64,000 bases of DNA. It comes from Granulosicoccus sp964437945 (GTDB lineage Bacteria > Pseudomonadota > Gammaproteobacteria > Granulosicoccales > Granulosicoccaceae). The notes beneath the pieces are model-generated. The model was not told the DNA's origin and searched no databases. It was given only the letters and a program-made list of their open reading frames with translations. Of this stretch, positions 36,208 to 45,145 are shown piece by piece. Numbering within the stretch: the first letter of the stretch is position 1; the number at the start of each line of letters is the position of its first letter. The stretch lies in the NCBI GenBank assembly GCA_964437945.1, contig CAYTJF010000001.1, forward strand, positions 10,785-74,784, written 5' to 3'. The position numbers and the translations under genes were made by a program.

Positions 36208-36600
36208 TCAATCGCCAAACGTGATCAGCCGATCAGCTTCAACACCAGCTTCTACAAGCTGACCCAAACCCGAAATACGGAAACCTTCAGCGATATTGGT
36301 GGCATCTTTGCCGTTGCGTTTGGCCTCATCTTCATCGACCAGCCCACGTCGCTGACAAGCCGCTACACACAACACAAGATCAACGTTATGATCAGCTGCC
36401 AAGGCAGACCAGCGTTTCTGTATGTGCCGATCATCTTGTGGCGGCGTGGTAAGACGTGTGCCATTGTTGACACCGTCATGATAAAAAAACACGCGCATCA
36501 CTTCATGCCCGGCATTTATGGCTGCGTTGACAAATTGGTAAGCAGAATCGGTAGCCTGGTGTTGATAAGGCCCCTCATTAACCAGTACGGCAAATTTCAT
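36208..36600 (-). CDS. dsrE: DsrE (TusD-like) sulfur carrier subunit
   Basis: 130 aa. Active-site Cys78 lies in VDLVLCVAACQRRG, the same position as in Allochromatium DsrE; a second Cys is at 82. FAVLVNEGPYQHQATDSAYQF is the N-terminal strand and helix. DsrE binds sulfur as persulfide and passes it to DsrC. It is 9 bp downstream of dsrB. Confidence 0.95.
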   Translation of the reverse strand: MKFAVLVNEGPYQHQATDSAYQFVNAAINAGHEVMRVFFYHDGVNNGTRLTTPPQDDRHIQKRWSALAADHNVDLVLCVAACQRRGLVDEDEAKRNGKDATNIAEGFRISGLGQLVEAGVEADRLITFGD

Positions 36601-36609
36601 ACTCGAGCC

Positions 36610-37701
36610 CTAGAACCGGATATGACTGGATGAGTTCAGGCTTTTGCGCGAACCCCGCCAGTTGTCAATATGATATTTAGTGAATGGCAGCTCGGTGATC
36701 TCGAAGAACCGTGGCCAGCCTATACGATCAATCCAGTCGTTTATTCGCTCCCAGTCTTTTGCATCTTCTTTGTACGCAAAAAGAATTTTCTTGACCACCG
36801 CGGTGGCTTCTGGCCAGCGCGGTGGGTTGTTCGGAATGCCGGCTGCCACCAGCTTTTGAAACGAAGGCTTGCTACGTGCATTGGAATGATTGCCACCAAC
36901 CCACACAGCCAGTTTGGAATGTTCCGGGTCGTTTATCTGCATTGGCGGACATGGAGGATAACAGGCACCACAACAGATACATTTCTTCTCATCGACTTCC
37001 AGAGACGGTTTACCGTTAACCATTGCCGGGCGAATAGCTGCGACCGGGCATCGTGCAACGACCGATGGCCGCTCACACACGTTAGCCACCAGATCATGAT
37101 TTATCTTCGGGGGCTTGGTGTGTTGTATGTTGATCGCGATGTCGCCTTGTCCACCACAGTTTATCTGGCAACAGGATGTGGTGATATGAACACGGTTCGG
37201 CATTTCCGCGTGGGTGAACTCATGAATTAATTCGTCCATCATTGATTTAACAATGCCCGATGCGTCAGTACCCGGAATATCGCAATGCAACCAGCCTTGT
37301 GTGTGCGAAATCATGGCAACCGAATTTTGGGTGCCACCAACGATAAAGCCAGCATCGCCCAATGCTTTAATTAGTGGCTCTACCTTTTCTTCCTTATCGA
37401 CCATGTATTCAATGTTCGAGCGGATAGTAAAACGCACATGACCATCAGCAAATTCATCACCGATGTCACACAGTTTGCGCAGTGTGTAGACATCAAGTAT
37501 TCGTTGAGTACCGGCCCTGACCGTCCAGATGGCCTCGCCACTGGCGGAAATATGGCATAGAACACCGGGTTTGGGATGGGTATGATTAACCCACTGACCA
37601 AAATTTCGTAGCATCACCGGGTGCAGATACTGCATGCCATCGGGACAACCACTCTCGATTGCCGGACGCATAACCTTCTTGGCAGGTTTAGTAGTCGACA
37701 T
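36610..37701 (-). CDS. dsrB: DsrB, reverse-type dissimilatory sulfite reductase beta subunit
   Basis: 363 aa. Siroheme/[4Fe-4S] region ITTSCCQINCGGQGDIAINIQ (C177, C178, C182) with upstream Cys140, and a ferredoxin insert KCICCGACYPPCPPM. The conserved CPVAAIRP follows VVAR. It forms an alpha2beta2 enzyme with DsrA that, in oxidizers, converts DsrC-bound sulfane sulfur to sulfite in the cytoplasm. Its ATG immediately follows the dsrA stop with no gap. Confidence 0.97.
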   Translation of the reverse strand: MSTTKPAKKVMRPAIESGCPDGMQYLHPVMLRNFGQWVNHTHPKPGVLCHISASGEAIWTVRAGTQRILDVYTLRKLCDIGDEFADGHVRFTIRSNIEYMVDKEEKVEPLIKALGDAGFIVGGTQNSVAMISHTQGWLHCDIPGTDASGIVKSMMDELIHEFTHAEMPNRVHITTSCCQINCGGQGDIAINIQHTKPPKINHDLVANVCERPSVVARCPVAAIRPAMVNGKPSLEVDEKKCICCGACYPPCPPMQINDPEHSKLAVWVGGNHSNARSKPSFQKLVAAGIPNNPPRWPEATAVVKKILFAYKEDAKDWERINDWIDRIGWPRFFEITELPFTKYHIDNWRGSRKSLNSSSHIRF

Positions 37702-39063
37702 CTAAACAGCTCCTCCGGCAGCCTGACTTGCTGACTTGTCTACTGCCTTATCCGCTAGCTTGTCAGCCGCATTGTCGGCACGTCGCTCAAACCACTTGGC
37801 CGCTTCTTCATCCCAGCCGTCCATCCGAACATACGAGCTCTCGCGCGGGTGAGCGACCATGTTGGGGTCGACATCCACACCAATACCTTCAAGAAAATTG
37901 ACCAGCCCAATGCGCTCGATCATCTCACCAGTACGTTCGTGCTCCAGTGCATTTTCGGCAAAAAAGTCGATTGTCTCTTCGGCAATTTCAACAATACGTT
38001 CGTAGTCTTCTTCGGTTTCAAGTCGCATAAACGGCACGATGACTGTTCCAAACAAATCACCGATTTTTAATGTGCGCTTGCCACCAATAAGAATGCTAAC
38101 GCCTTTGTCGTCACCCGGACTGAACGCCGATGGCACTACATTCAAACAATGCATGCAGCGAACACAGTTACGATTATCCACCTCGACCGAATCATCTTCT
38201 TTCAATGATAGCGAGTTGGTTGGGCAGCGTGTAATGATGTTATCGATGACATGCTGGCGCCCTTTTATTTCAACATACTTTTTAAACGCACCCTGATCAA
38301 CTTTCATATCGTCGCGCCAGGTGCCGATAACGGCAAAATCTGCACGCTCTATTGAATTCATGCAATCGTTCGGACATCCTGAAATCTTGAACTTGAATTT
38401 ATACGGCAAGGCTGGCCGGTGTATATCATCGGTAAAGTTGTTCACCAGACTGCGATGCACCTTGTGTTCGTTAGTGCACGACATTTCGCAACGTGATGAG
38501 CCTACGCACGACATGGCTGTGCGAACACATGGACCAGCACCACCAAGATCAAAGCCGTATTCGTTTATCTCATCGAAAAAGTGTTGTGTGTTTTCGGTGG
38601 TAGCACCAATAAACATGATATTGCCAGTTTGGCCATGGAACGTCACCAGACCAGAGCCATGTTTTTCCCAGCTATTGGCTAAATCGCGCAGCACATCAGT
38701 GGTGTAATGATTACCGGCCGGCGGCTGTACACGCAGGGTGTGAAATTCTCTGGATTCAGGAAACATATCCCCCACTTCTGAGAAACGCGGGATGATGCCA
38801 CCACCATACCCATACACACTAACGGTACCACCCTTCCAATAGCCTTTTCGCGTTTTGTACGAATGTTCAAGCTGACCGAGCAAATCATTGGCCATACCGT
38901 TAACACGATCGCTCGGATGGTCATCGCGCAATCGTTTAATACCCGAAACAAAACTGGGCCATGGTCCAGTTTCCAGATGATCGAGCATGGGGGTATCGTG
39001 GGTTTTTTCGCTCGCTTGCTCGTTCTCTTTTTCGCTCTTTTTGCCGGTCTCTTTGTCTGTCAT
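37702..39063 (-). CDS. dsrA: DsrA, reverse-type dissimilatory sulfite reductase alpha subunit
   Basis: 453 aa. The siroheme-[4Fe-4S] ligands are C186 and C192 (SCVGSSRCEMSC) and C230 and C234 (SGCPNDC). The ferredoxin cluster uses C280 (CPTNSL) and C300-C306 (NCVRCMHC). The family core starts at TPMLDHLETGPWPSFV (about residue 24). The preceding 23 charged residues (DKETGKKSEKENEQASEK) and a C-terminal tail with four degenerate repeats of ADKLADKAVDK type are extra. The upstream start is supported by AGGAG ten bases before the ATG at 39063. First gene of the dsr operon. Confidence 0.97.
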   Translation of the reverse strand: MTDKETGKKSEKENEQASEKTHDTPMLDHLETGPWPSFVSGIKRLRDDHPSDRVNGMANDLLGQLEHSYKTRKGYWKGGTVSVYGYGGGIIPRFSEVGDMFPESREFHTLRVQPPAGNHYTTDVLRDLANSWEKHGSGLVTFHGQTGNIMFIGATTENTQHFFDEINEYGFDLGGAGPCVRTAMSCVGSSRCEMSCTNEHKVHRSLVNNFTDDIHRPALPYKFKFKISGCPNDCMNSIERADFAVIGTWRDDMKVDQGAFKKYVEIKGRQHVIDNIITRCPTNSLSLKEDDSVEVDNRNCVRCMHCLNVVPSAFSPGDDKGVSILIGGKRTLKIGDLFGTVIVPFMRLETEEDYERIVEIAEETIDFFAENALEHERTGEMIERIGLVNFLEGIGVDVDPNMVAHPRESSYVRMDGWDEEAAKWFERRADNAADKLADKAVDKSASQAAGGAV

Positions 39064-39764
39064 TGGTGGTCGCTCCTAAGCGTCAGACAATTTGTCTATT
39101 TCTCTGACCGCCATTGTAGAGCGTCCAGTCACATACGACTATCCGTCTTTGTGAACACGTCGGAGCTTGGAGCCTATTTCTTAAGGAATAGGTCTGTCCA
39201 AAATTAAGGCAAATTCGTGCATAAAAGGAACAGAATCAGGTGCTTGGGGCGCTATTATGAAAATCTTACCATGGCAGCTTTCCGCGGTTGGACCGGTATG
39301 TCAGGCCTTGCCCGAAAAAGCAGCTACTCGCCAGTCAGACCCCATACGGTTAGTTAATTATTTCTGGCCGAACAATCCACTCATGCCCAGATTCGCTTGT
39401 TTGGGTAAAAACAACCTTTTTGCAAGTTTGATGGTTTTTAGATCCCGTTCAGAGCAGTGCGAACCGGCATATCACTGACGCACCCTACATTAAATTGCTT
39501 TATTTCTCTACAAAAAACTTTTTCTGATTTGTCTCGTTAAGTCTAAATATCAGCGGCTAGTTTGGTGACGCACTGCCAAAAAAGAAAATCAATCAAATTT
39601 TCACGTCATTTAGAACTAACAAATAACAAAGGTGATCGCTATGCAGCGTTTACTCAGAAGTGCAAAACGAAAAGACATTGGTTCTACTTTCACCAGGCTT
39701 CTCTTCTGATTCGTCACACCGCACTCAAATACGTTTTTTTAACAAAATTAATTGGACTATTGAT
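39064..39764. other. 700-bp intergenic region upstream of dsrA (dsr promoter region)
   Basis: It separates the minus-strand dsr operon from a plus-strand exported-protein gene, so it should hold two promoters. I see the palindrome at 39173-39192 and no clear coding sequence; the short frame at 39257-39478 has no family resemblance and no ribosome binding site. Confidence 0.5.
39173..39192. promoter_or_regulatory. Imperfect 20-bp palindrome upstream of dsrA
   Basis: CCTATTTCTTAAGGAATAGG; 18 of 20 positions are self-complementary. It lies 110 bases upstream of the dsrA ATG. It has no T run, so an operator is more likely than a terminator. Assignment to a regulator is not possible from sequence. 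Confidence 0.4.
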
Positions 39765-40874
39765 ATGAATAATCGAACTGTCATGATTGCTGTCGCTACA
39801 TTTGTACTCGGTGGGGCTTTTGGATATCTATTGCAACCCGGTCAATACCAAACCAATCAGTCTGCAGCGGTTCAATCGACAACGCTAAGCAACTTGCAGA
39901 ATAAAGCAACTCACTCAATAGAAAACGATTTAGCGGACGACAAAATCGATACACAAAACCCGAATTCATTTAAAGCAAATGATGTGTCTAAACTGGGAAC
40001 AAGCGATTCAGAATTGGCCGTAAATCCAACAGTTTCAAGCAGTGCAGAATTAGTCAAAATTCCCCCACCATTCAGCACCCAACAATTAATCAACGAACTA
40101 TCGCTGGTTTCAAATTGGCATGATCTTGAACTGCTGGATATAGAAGATATGGCTGAAAGTGAAACAGATTTTCTAGAAGCCATTGAGCAATCTCCAGAGT
40201 TAGTCAAGCCGTTACTACTTGCCTACCAGAATCTATCCGAAGACGGCGCTAAAGACCTACTTCGCTCGATGCTAGCAGCAAGCGGCGCACTCGAGGTGGA
40301 ACAGCATGCACTTTCAGCACTCTCTACCAGTGACCTCGATTCAAAAACTCAGTGGCTTTATTTACTAGCAAGCACGGGGGTTAATTCGCCAGATTCTCGC
40401 GAAACTCTACTCTCGGCAATGGACGGTATGTCAGAGCCCGAGCATTTAAAAGTATCGCTACACGCCTTCTCCCCGGATATCGTCTCAGCGGAAGAACAGT
40501 TCGACATCGCCAATCGACTCGAAGTTTATACAAACCATTCCGATGAAAATGTGCGCGGAGCCGGTGTGGAAGCATTGAGCAAATGGACTGATAAAGGCAA
40601 CAGTCATTTTATAGAAACTGCGCTTAACGACGAATCTGAAATCGTTCGACGGTCGGCAGTGTTCTCTTCATTCACTGCTGGCATTCAGTCAGAGTCCATT
40701 AAAAATCAGCTTTTTCGCATGCTTGACGACGAATCACAGCCTTATGACTTACGACTCGACATCTTCAACACGCTTTCAACTTACCAGTTGCAAGGCGAAG
40801 AGCGTCAAAAATTCTTTCGTTTCAATGAGGAAGTAGAAGCCATGAACAGAGGTAGTGGAAACGCGAAAGGATAA
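39765..40874 (+). CDS. Membrane-anchored HEAT-repeat-like protein
   Basis: 369 aa from the ATG at 39765, which begins a signal anchor (MNNRTVMIAVATFVLGGAFG). The open frame extends to 39660 without support. A low-complexity Ser/Asn linker follows. The C-terminal two thirds are paired helices such as NVRGAGVEALSKWTDKGNSHFIE and EIVRRSAVFSSFTAGIQS, which resemble HEAT-type repeats. The likely location is the periplasm, tethered to the inner membrane. Function unknown. The next gene follows 36 bp downstream and may be cotranscribed. Confidence 0.6.
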   Translation: MNNRTVMIAVATFVLGGAFGYLLQPGQYQTNQSAAVQSTTLSNLQNKATHSIENDLADDKIDTQNPNSFKANDVSKLGTSDSELAVNPTVSSSAELVKIPPPFSTQQLINELSLVSNWHDLELLDIEDMAESETDFLEAIEQSPELVKPLLLAYQNLSEDGAKDLLRSMLAASGALEVEQHALSALSTSDLDSKTQWLYLLASTGVNSPDSRETLLSAMDGMSEPEHLKVSLHAFSPDIVSAEEQFDIANRLEVYTNHSDENVRGAGVEALSKWTDKGNSHFIETALNDESEIVRRSAVFSSFTAGIQSESIKNQLFRMLDDESQPYDLRLDIFNTLSTYQLQGEERQKFFRFNEEVEAMNRGSGNAKG

Positions 40875-40910
40875 ACCCTACTCAACGTAACTTTATTACA
40901 GGAGTCAATT

Positions 40911-42071
40911 ATGAAAAATAAATTTTATCTAATCAATTTAACCATGCTGCTAATGGCCTGTTTATTCGTCAATACTGCTCAGGCTGTGCTTAGCAATGTC
41001 ACCGACTACAATGCACAAGTTACCGCAAGCTCACTAAATGTTAGAAGTGGACCCGGTACCGGTTATCGTATTATCGGCTCGGTCCGTAATAATGACACCG
41101 TCAGGGTGACTCATCACGATGGCAATTGGCGAAAAATAAACTGGCAAAATGGTGCAAACGCGTACGTCCATGGCTCATACGTTAAGAAATTAGACACACC
41201 GCCATCTTCTGCGGATACTAATGTTACCGATTACGACGGTGTTGTAACTGCGGACACACTAAACGTAAGAAGCGGGCCCTCCACAGCAAATGGAATAATT
41301 GGTAAACGCTATCGAAATCAAAAAGTCAGGGTAACCCATCACTCCGGTGTGTGGCGCAAGATTGCATGGTCGGGCGGAAGTTCGGCTTACGTACATGGGT
41401 CTTATGTTAATAAAATAATTAATACCCCGACCCGCAAATCGAGACAGTTCAACATAACCGTGAAATCATACTTAGCTAACATTGGAAGCAACAGAGGTAG
41501 TTTCGGCAAACTCGCAGTTATGGACAATACTGAACTTTTCGCACTTGCAAAGTTAACTGATGGATTATTTTCGGAGTTGCCAAATAATGATAGGAAAGAT
41601 GATTTGAATGGAGACTACCGGCTCTATACAAACCTAAGGGTGAATGCAACGTGTACAAATAATAACTTGAGCGTTTCCCATACTCTAAGCTCAGATGCAG
41701 GAAGGGAACCATTTCCTACCTGGAGTGTTGGGTCAATAAAACCATCTGCATTAATTGGACAGTTTGTACAGAACAAAGACAACGCAAGCACATGGTCTTT
41801 TCGCTATTACATGAAAGGAAAACCAGATATAAAACTTGAACCCAATTTTCAGTTAGTCAGGTTTAGAGCCAACCCTTACATATGGCATAAAATTGGCGGG
41901 AAGATACTGTGTAAGAATAACAATCCAACGTGGATTATGAACGAGTTCGCTGGTTCTAAATTTCCATCACATCGCTATTGGGTGGATGGAACACAATACT
42001 CCACTCACACGCAAGGAGATTTTGTAGGGCTTTGGAGCCTTACCAAACCGACGCTTGATCACTTAAATTAA
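40911..42071 (+). CDS. Exported protein with two bacterial SH3 domains
   Basis: 386 aa. AGGAG lies 7 bases before the ATG; signal peptide ends near AQA (LMACLFVNTAQA). Two SH3b repeats: residues 33-90 (VTASSLNVRSGPGTGYRIIG, then VRVTHHDGNWRKI and AYVHGSYVKK) and about 103-160 (VTADTLNVRSGPSTANGIIG, then VRVTHHSGVWRKI and AYVHGSYVNK). SH3b domains usually bind cell-wall peptides. The C-terminal 210 residues form a domain I do not recognise, with four cysteines. A strong terminator follows at 42099. Confidence 0.78.
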   Translation: MKNKFYLINLTMLLMACLFVNTAQAVLSNVTDYNAQVTASSLNVRSGPGTGYRIIGSVRNNDTVRVTHHDGNWRKINWQNGANAYVHGSYVKKLDTPPSSADTNVTDYDGVVTADTLNVRSGPSTANGIIGKRYRNQKVRVTHHSGVWRKIAWSGGSSAYVHGSYVNKIINTPTRKSRQFNITVKSYLANIGSNRGSFGKLAVMDNTELFALAKLTDGLFSELPNNDRKDDLNGDYRLYTNLRVNATCTNNNLSVSHTLSSDAGREPFPTWSVGSIKPSALIGQFVQNKDNASTWSFRYYMKGKPDIKLEPNFQLVRFRANPYIWHKIGGKILCKNNNPTWIMNEFAGSKFPSHRYWVDGTQYSTHTQGDFVGLWSLTKPTLDHLN

Positions 42072-42098
42072 GAAAACGTCTTTTACGTTTTATTGCAT

Positions 42099-42139
42099 AG
42101 TCATCCTTCGAATCTATTGTGTTAGTTCGAAGGATGACT
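42099..42139. terminator. Strong bidirectional terminator
   Basis: Perfect 14-bp stem (AGTCATCCTTCGAA / TTCGAAGGATGACT) with a 13-base loop, followed by TTTTT on the plus strand. It lies between the convergent SH3-domain gene and fccB. Confidence 0.9.
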
Positions 42140-42193
42140 TTTTAGTACTGGCAATTACTCGAAAACACCACTCTCGAATGGCTAAAGCCGGTA

Positions 42194-43468
42194 TCAACCA
42201 AAAATATCTTTTGTTATACCATCGTACCAACCTATTGATTCTTCATAGGTGGTTTTGCGCAGAGCGGCATCTTCGCCAGTTTCGCTGATGAATTTCGAAG
42301 TGGCGGCAATTTTGCCTTCCTCAACCGCGTATTGCGCACCTACTTTTACACCGTCATCGGTGCCGATCAAACTCCAGCACGTATTGCTGAATTTTGCCGG
42401 AAACACCTTGGCACCCAGCAGATCACCACGCACATTCAAGGCTGCGACCTTAGCCTGGCTGTTGGCCGAGAAACCTGATTTAGGCATAGCACCTGCGATA
42501 CTGGCATCACCGAGCACGTAGATATTTTCATCCATCGTCGACCGCATTGAATCTGCAACGATTGGACAAAAGCCGGAGTCGTCGGTTAAGCCGCCTTCGA
42601 CCGCAATAGCGCCGGCCTGTTGACCGGGAATGATGTTGAGTAACGCACCTTCGAACGTATCAAGATCGGTTTCGACCGTACCTGCTTCGACGTCTACACC
42701 GACCACACCACCGTGCACATCAGCCCCGTACCACTCGATCATATCGGGATAATGATTTTGCCAACCCTCTTGAAACAGGCCTTGTTTGGAAAATTTCTCT
42801 TTTGGATCGATGACAAAAATTTTACTGTCAGTTAATCCACGCGTTTTTAACACATGCGCCATCATCGATACACGCTCGTATGGCCCTGGTGGACACCGAT
42901 ATGGATTAGGCGGCGGAACCATAACAATGTTCTGGCCATTTTCTAGCGCATCCAGTTTACTTTTCAACAAGGACGTTTGGGCACCTGCTTGCCAGGCATG
43001 CGGAGCAACTTCTGCAGCTTCTTGCGAATAACCTGGCACGCTATCGAATTTAAGATCGATACCAGGAGCAACAATCAAGCTGTCGTAGGCGACCGATGAA
43101 CCATCAGCCATGGCAACTGATTTTTTGGCAGTGTCTATTCCTTGAGCGTAGCCAATGACCACATTGATGCCGTAGTCGGCATTTAACTTTTCGTACGAAT
43201 GGGTAATCGATTCGAATGAACGGAAATCACCAAGATACAAGTTGGAGAAAAAGCAGGTAGTGTATTTGTCTTCCGCAGAAATCAAGGTAACGTCCACTTT
43301 TCCTTCACTGTCTTTGGCAAGATAGCGAGCCGCAGTGGCGCCAGCTGCACCTCCGCCAATAACGACCACGCTCGGCTTTGCCTGAGCACGGATGCCGGCT
43401 GGAACGGCTATGCTGGCAACTCCAGCACCCAGCAATGTACTGAATTGTCTTCTGGTTATTTTACTCAA
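42194..43468 (-). CDS. fccB: Flavocytochrome c sulfide dehydrogenase, flavoprotein subunit
   Basis: 424 aa. Tat signal ITRRQFSTLLGAGVASIAVPAG ends near Ala30. The FAD fold VVVIGGGAAGATAARYL follows. Cys72 in DKYTTCFFSNLYLG matches the cysteine that binds FAD covalently in FccB. The active-site disulfide cysteines lie in PNPYRCPPGPYERVSMMAH and FSNTCWSL. It oxidizes sulfide in the periplasm and passes electrons to a cytochrome partner. No fccA-like cytochrome gene is adjacent on either side, so the partner is elsewhere or is a different cytochrome; SoxF is a related alternative name. Confidence 0.93.
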   Translation of the reverse strand: MSKITRRQFSTLLGAGVASIAVPAGIRAQAKPSVVVIGGGAAGATAARYLAKDSEGKVDVTLISAEDKYTTCFFSNLYLGDFRSFESITHSYEKLNADYGINVVIGYAQGIDTAKKSVAMADGSSVAYDSLIVAPGIDLKFDSVPGYSQEAAEVAPHAWQAGAQTSLLKSKLDALENGQNIVMVPPPNPYRCPPGPYERVSMMAHVLKTRGLTDSKIFVIDPKEKFSKQGLFQEGWQNHYPDMIEWYGADVHGGVVGVDVEAGTVETDLDTFEGALLNIIPGQQAGAIAVEGGLTDDSGFCPIVADSMRSTMDENIYVLGDASIAGAMPKSGFSANSQAKVAALNVRGDLLGAKVFPAKFSNTCWSLIGTDDGVKVGAQYAVEEGKIAATSKFISETGEDAALRKTTYEESIGWYDGITKDIFG

Positions 43469-43944
43469 GCGATACTCCCCTCTTGTATTTAATAATATTG
43501 ATCGGTTTTTTGTCCCATAACGCCAGTTATGCGAGATTTAAGTCATTTGATACAACGTTAATCAATTACAACGTTAATGCAAGTTGACTCATTTAACGCC
43601 TCGATTTTTCCATTCGGGCGTTCTACCTTTGGGTTTTACTTCTCTATAAAACCACAGGTCAAATTCAAAAACAACCGCTGGTTCTCAGACAGCATTGGCT
43701 GAGCATTGTACTATTCGCTGATGTACTGCGTAGCTTGCCTGACAGTGCATCGCGTATTATGTCTTCGATTACGTTTTCACTGGTTCCTTACTATCTTTTT
43801 TCGTACTCCCACACTATGTCGAATATATCTCCAAATGAATATTCCAAATGATATACGATCAATACAATAACGAATCAGCGATGATTCGCCGACCAATACC
43901 CAAACCCATTGGCTACCAAACTACTTAGTTGCTACGTTTAACAA
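43469..43944. other. Intergenic between divergent fccB and ferredoxin-FNR genes
   Basis: 476 bases that should hold both promoters. No gene seen. An 11-bp direct repeat lies close to fccB (43552-43578). Confidence 0.5.
43552..43578. promoter_or_regulatory. Direct repeat upstream of fccB
   Basis: ACAACGTTAAT occurs at 43552-43562 and 43568-43578, a 16-bp period, about 90-110 bases before the fccB ATG. It could be a regulator site; nothing else supports it. Confidence 0.35.
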
Positions 43945-44931
43945 ATGGAAAACAAACGCTCTTCAATCGTTCGCGCAACAATGAACCCCAGTGGCAGGCA
44001 ATTCGAGGTACTACCTGGTCAGAGCTTGCTTGAAGCCGGGCTCAGCGCAGGTATTGCATTACCATTTGGCTGTGCCAATGGTAGTTGCGGTGATTGCCGG
44101 GCGCGCCTGATTAACGGACAGGTAAAGAAAACACGAAGCCATGATTTTGTATTAACCGAAGCGCAGAAACTCGATGGGTGTTGCCTGCTGTGTTCAACAA
44201 CGGCGATTACCAATGTACAAATCGATGTGCTAATTGCCGCAACAGTCAACGATATTCCGCAACAGCAGTTGCAAGCAAAACTTTGCCGTGTGGAACAAAG
44301 GCACGAAGTCAGCATTATCGCGTTCAAATTTATAAGAGGCAAAGCCTTGCGTTTTCTTCCTGGCCAACGAGTCCATTTAACCTCGAAGTGTGGCAGTACA
44401 GTGGAGTTGCCCATTGCCAGCTGCCCCTGTAACGCACAGTACGTCGAGTTCCACTTAACTGCCGAAACAGCACATCTGACAGAACTTAGCCGCTTTAGCG
44501 AAAAAGAGCTAACGTCGACTGCTGAACGCGAGCGCGTCAGTATCAGCGGACCGATTGGAAACTTCACGCTGAGTAACGATATACGTAAGCCCAAGCTGTT
44601 TATCACCAAAGGAAGTGAATTTGGTCAAATACAGGGCATGATCGAGCAAGTGCTGAACGATGAATCGGATGTGCCCTGCTGTCTGATATGGAAAGCCTCA
44701 GACAAGGTGGTTATCTATAGATCGAATCTGTGTCGATCATGGAAGGATGCGTTCGATCAATTCGATTTTATCCCGTTGTCGAGCAACGCAGATATGCTCA
44801 GTGCCATACCCAAACACTGGCAGACCCACCTTGGAGACTGCGAGGTGTACTTTGGAAAAAAAGATTCGATTCTTTCACAGCGGCTTACCAAACTTGGTGT
44901 CAGCCCGGCTTCCATGTTCTATGCGGACTGA
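43945..44931 (+). CDS. Ferredoxin-FNR fusion with atypical flavin/NAD motifs
   Basis: 328 aa. The N-terminal plant-type [2Fe-2S] domain has C43, C48, C51 (PFGCANGSCGDCRARL) and C83 (LLCSTT). A ferredoxin-reductase-like barrel (residues 100-200) and Rossmann domain follow, as in phenol-hydroxylase or AscD-type reductases. The usual flavin motif RxYS is replaced by LPIASCPC, and the GTGxxP nucleotide motif by TKGSEFGQ. NAD(P)H binding is thus doubtful, although the iron-sulfur site is intact. It heads the plus-strand cluster ending with the Cas6-like gene; a 214-bp gap separates it from the dioxygenase, so it may have its own transcript. Confidence 0.8.
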   Translation: MENKRSSIVRATMNPSGRQFEVLPGQSLLEAGLSAGIALPFGCANGSCGDCRARLINGQVKKTRSHDFVLTEAQKLDGCCLLCSTTAITNVQIDVLIAATVNDIPQQQLQAKLCRVEQRHEVSIIAFKFIRGKALRFLPGQRVHLTSKCGSTVELPIASCPCNAQYVEFHLTAETAHLTELSRFSEKELTSTAERERVSISGPIGNFTLSNDIRKPKLFITKGSEFGQIQGMIEQVLNDESDVPCCLIWKASDKVVIYRSNLCRSWKDAFDQFDFIPLSSNADMLSAIPKHWQTHLGDCEVYFGKKDSILSQRLTKLGVSPASMFYAD

Positions 44932-45145
44932 CAATGCATCGGGTAATAACACAACGGTGCAACACACCATAGCTTTTACAATTTGGTTGATAGCAACGCA
45001 AGATGCAGCGCAACCTATATCAAAAGAGATAGACAATCGACGCATTTGCCAACGCAACACCAATAAAACAAGCGGATGCTTTGCCCAATGACGCAAAGCA
45101 ACCTATGATGAACACTCTAACCCTACATGAGCCCGGCTTTTTAGC

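Noticed and set aside
39257..39478. 73-aa frame upstream of dsrA
   Set aside because: No ribosome binding site, no recognisable motif and unusual composition; treated as noncoding promoter region.
44932..45145. Small gene between the ferredoxin-FNR and dioxygenase genes
   Set aside because: The open frames there overlap the end of the FNR gene in another frame and lack any coding signature; taken as intergenic.
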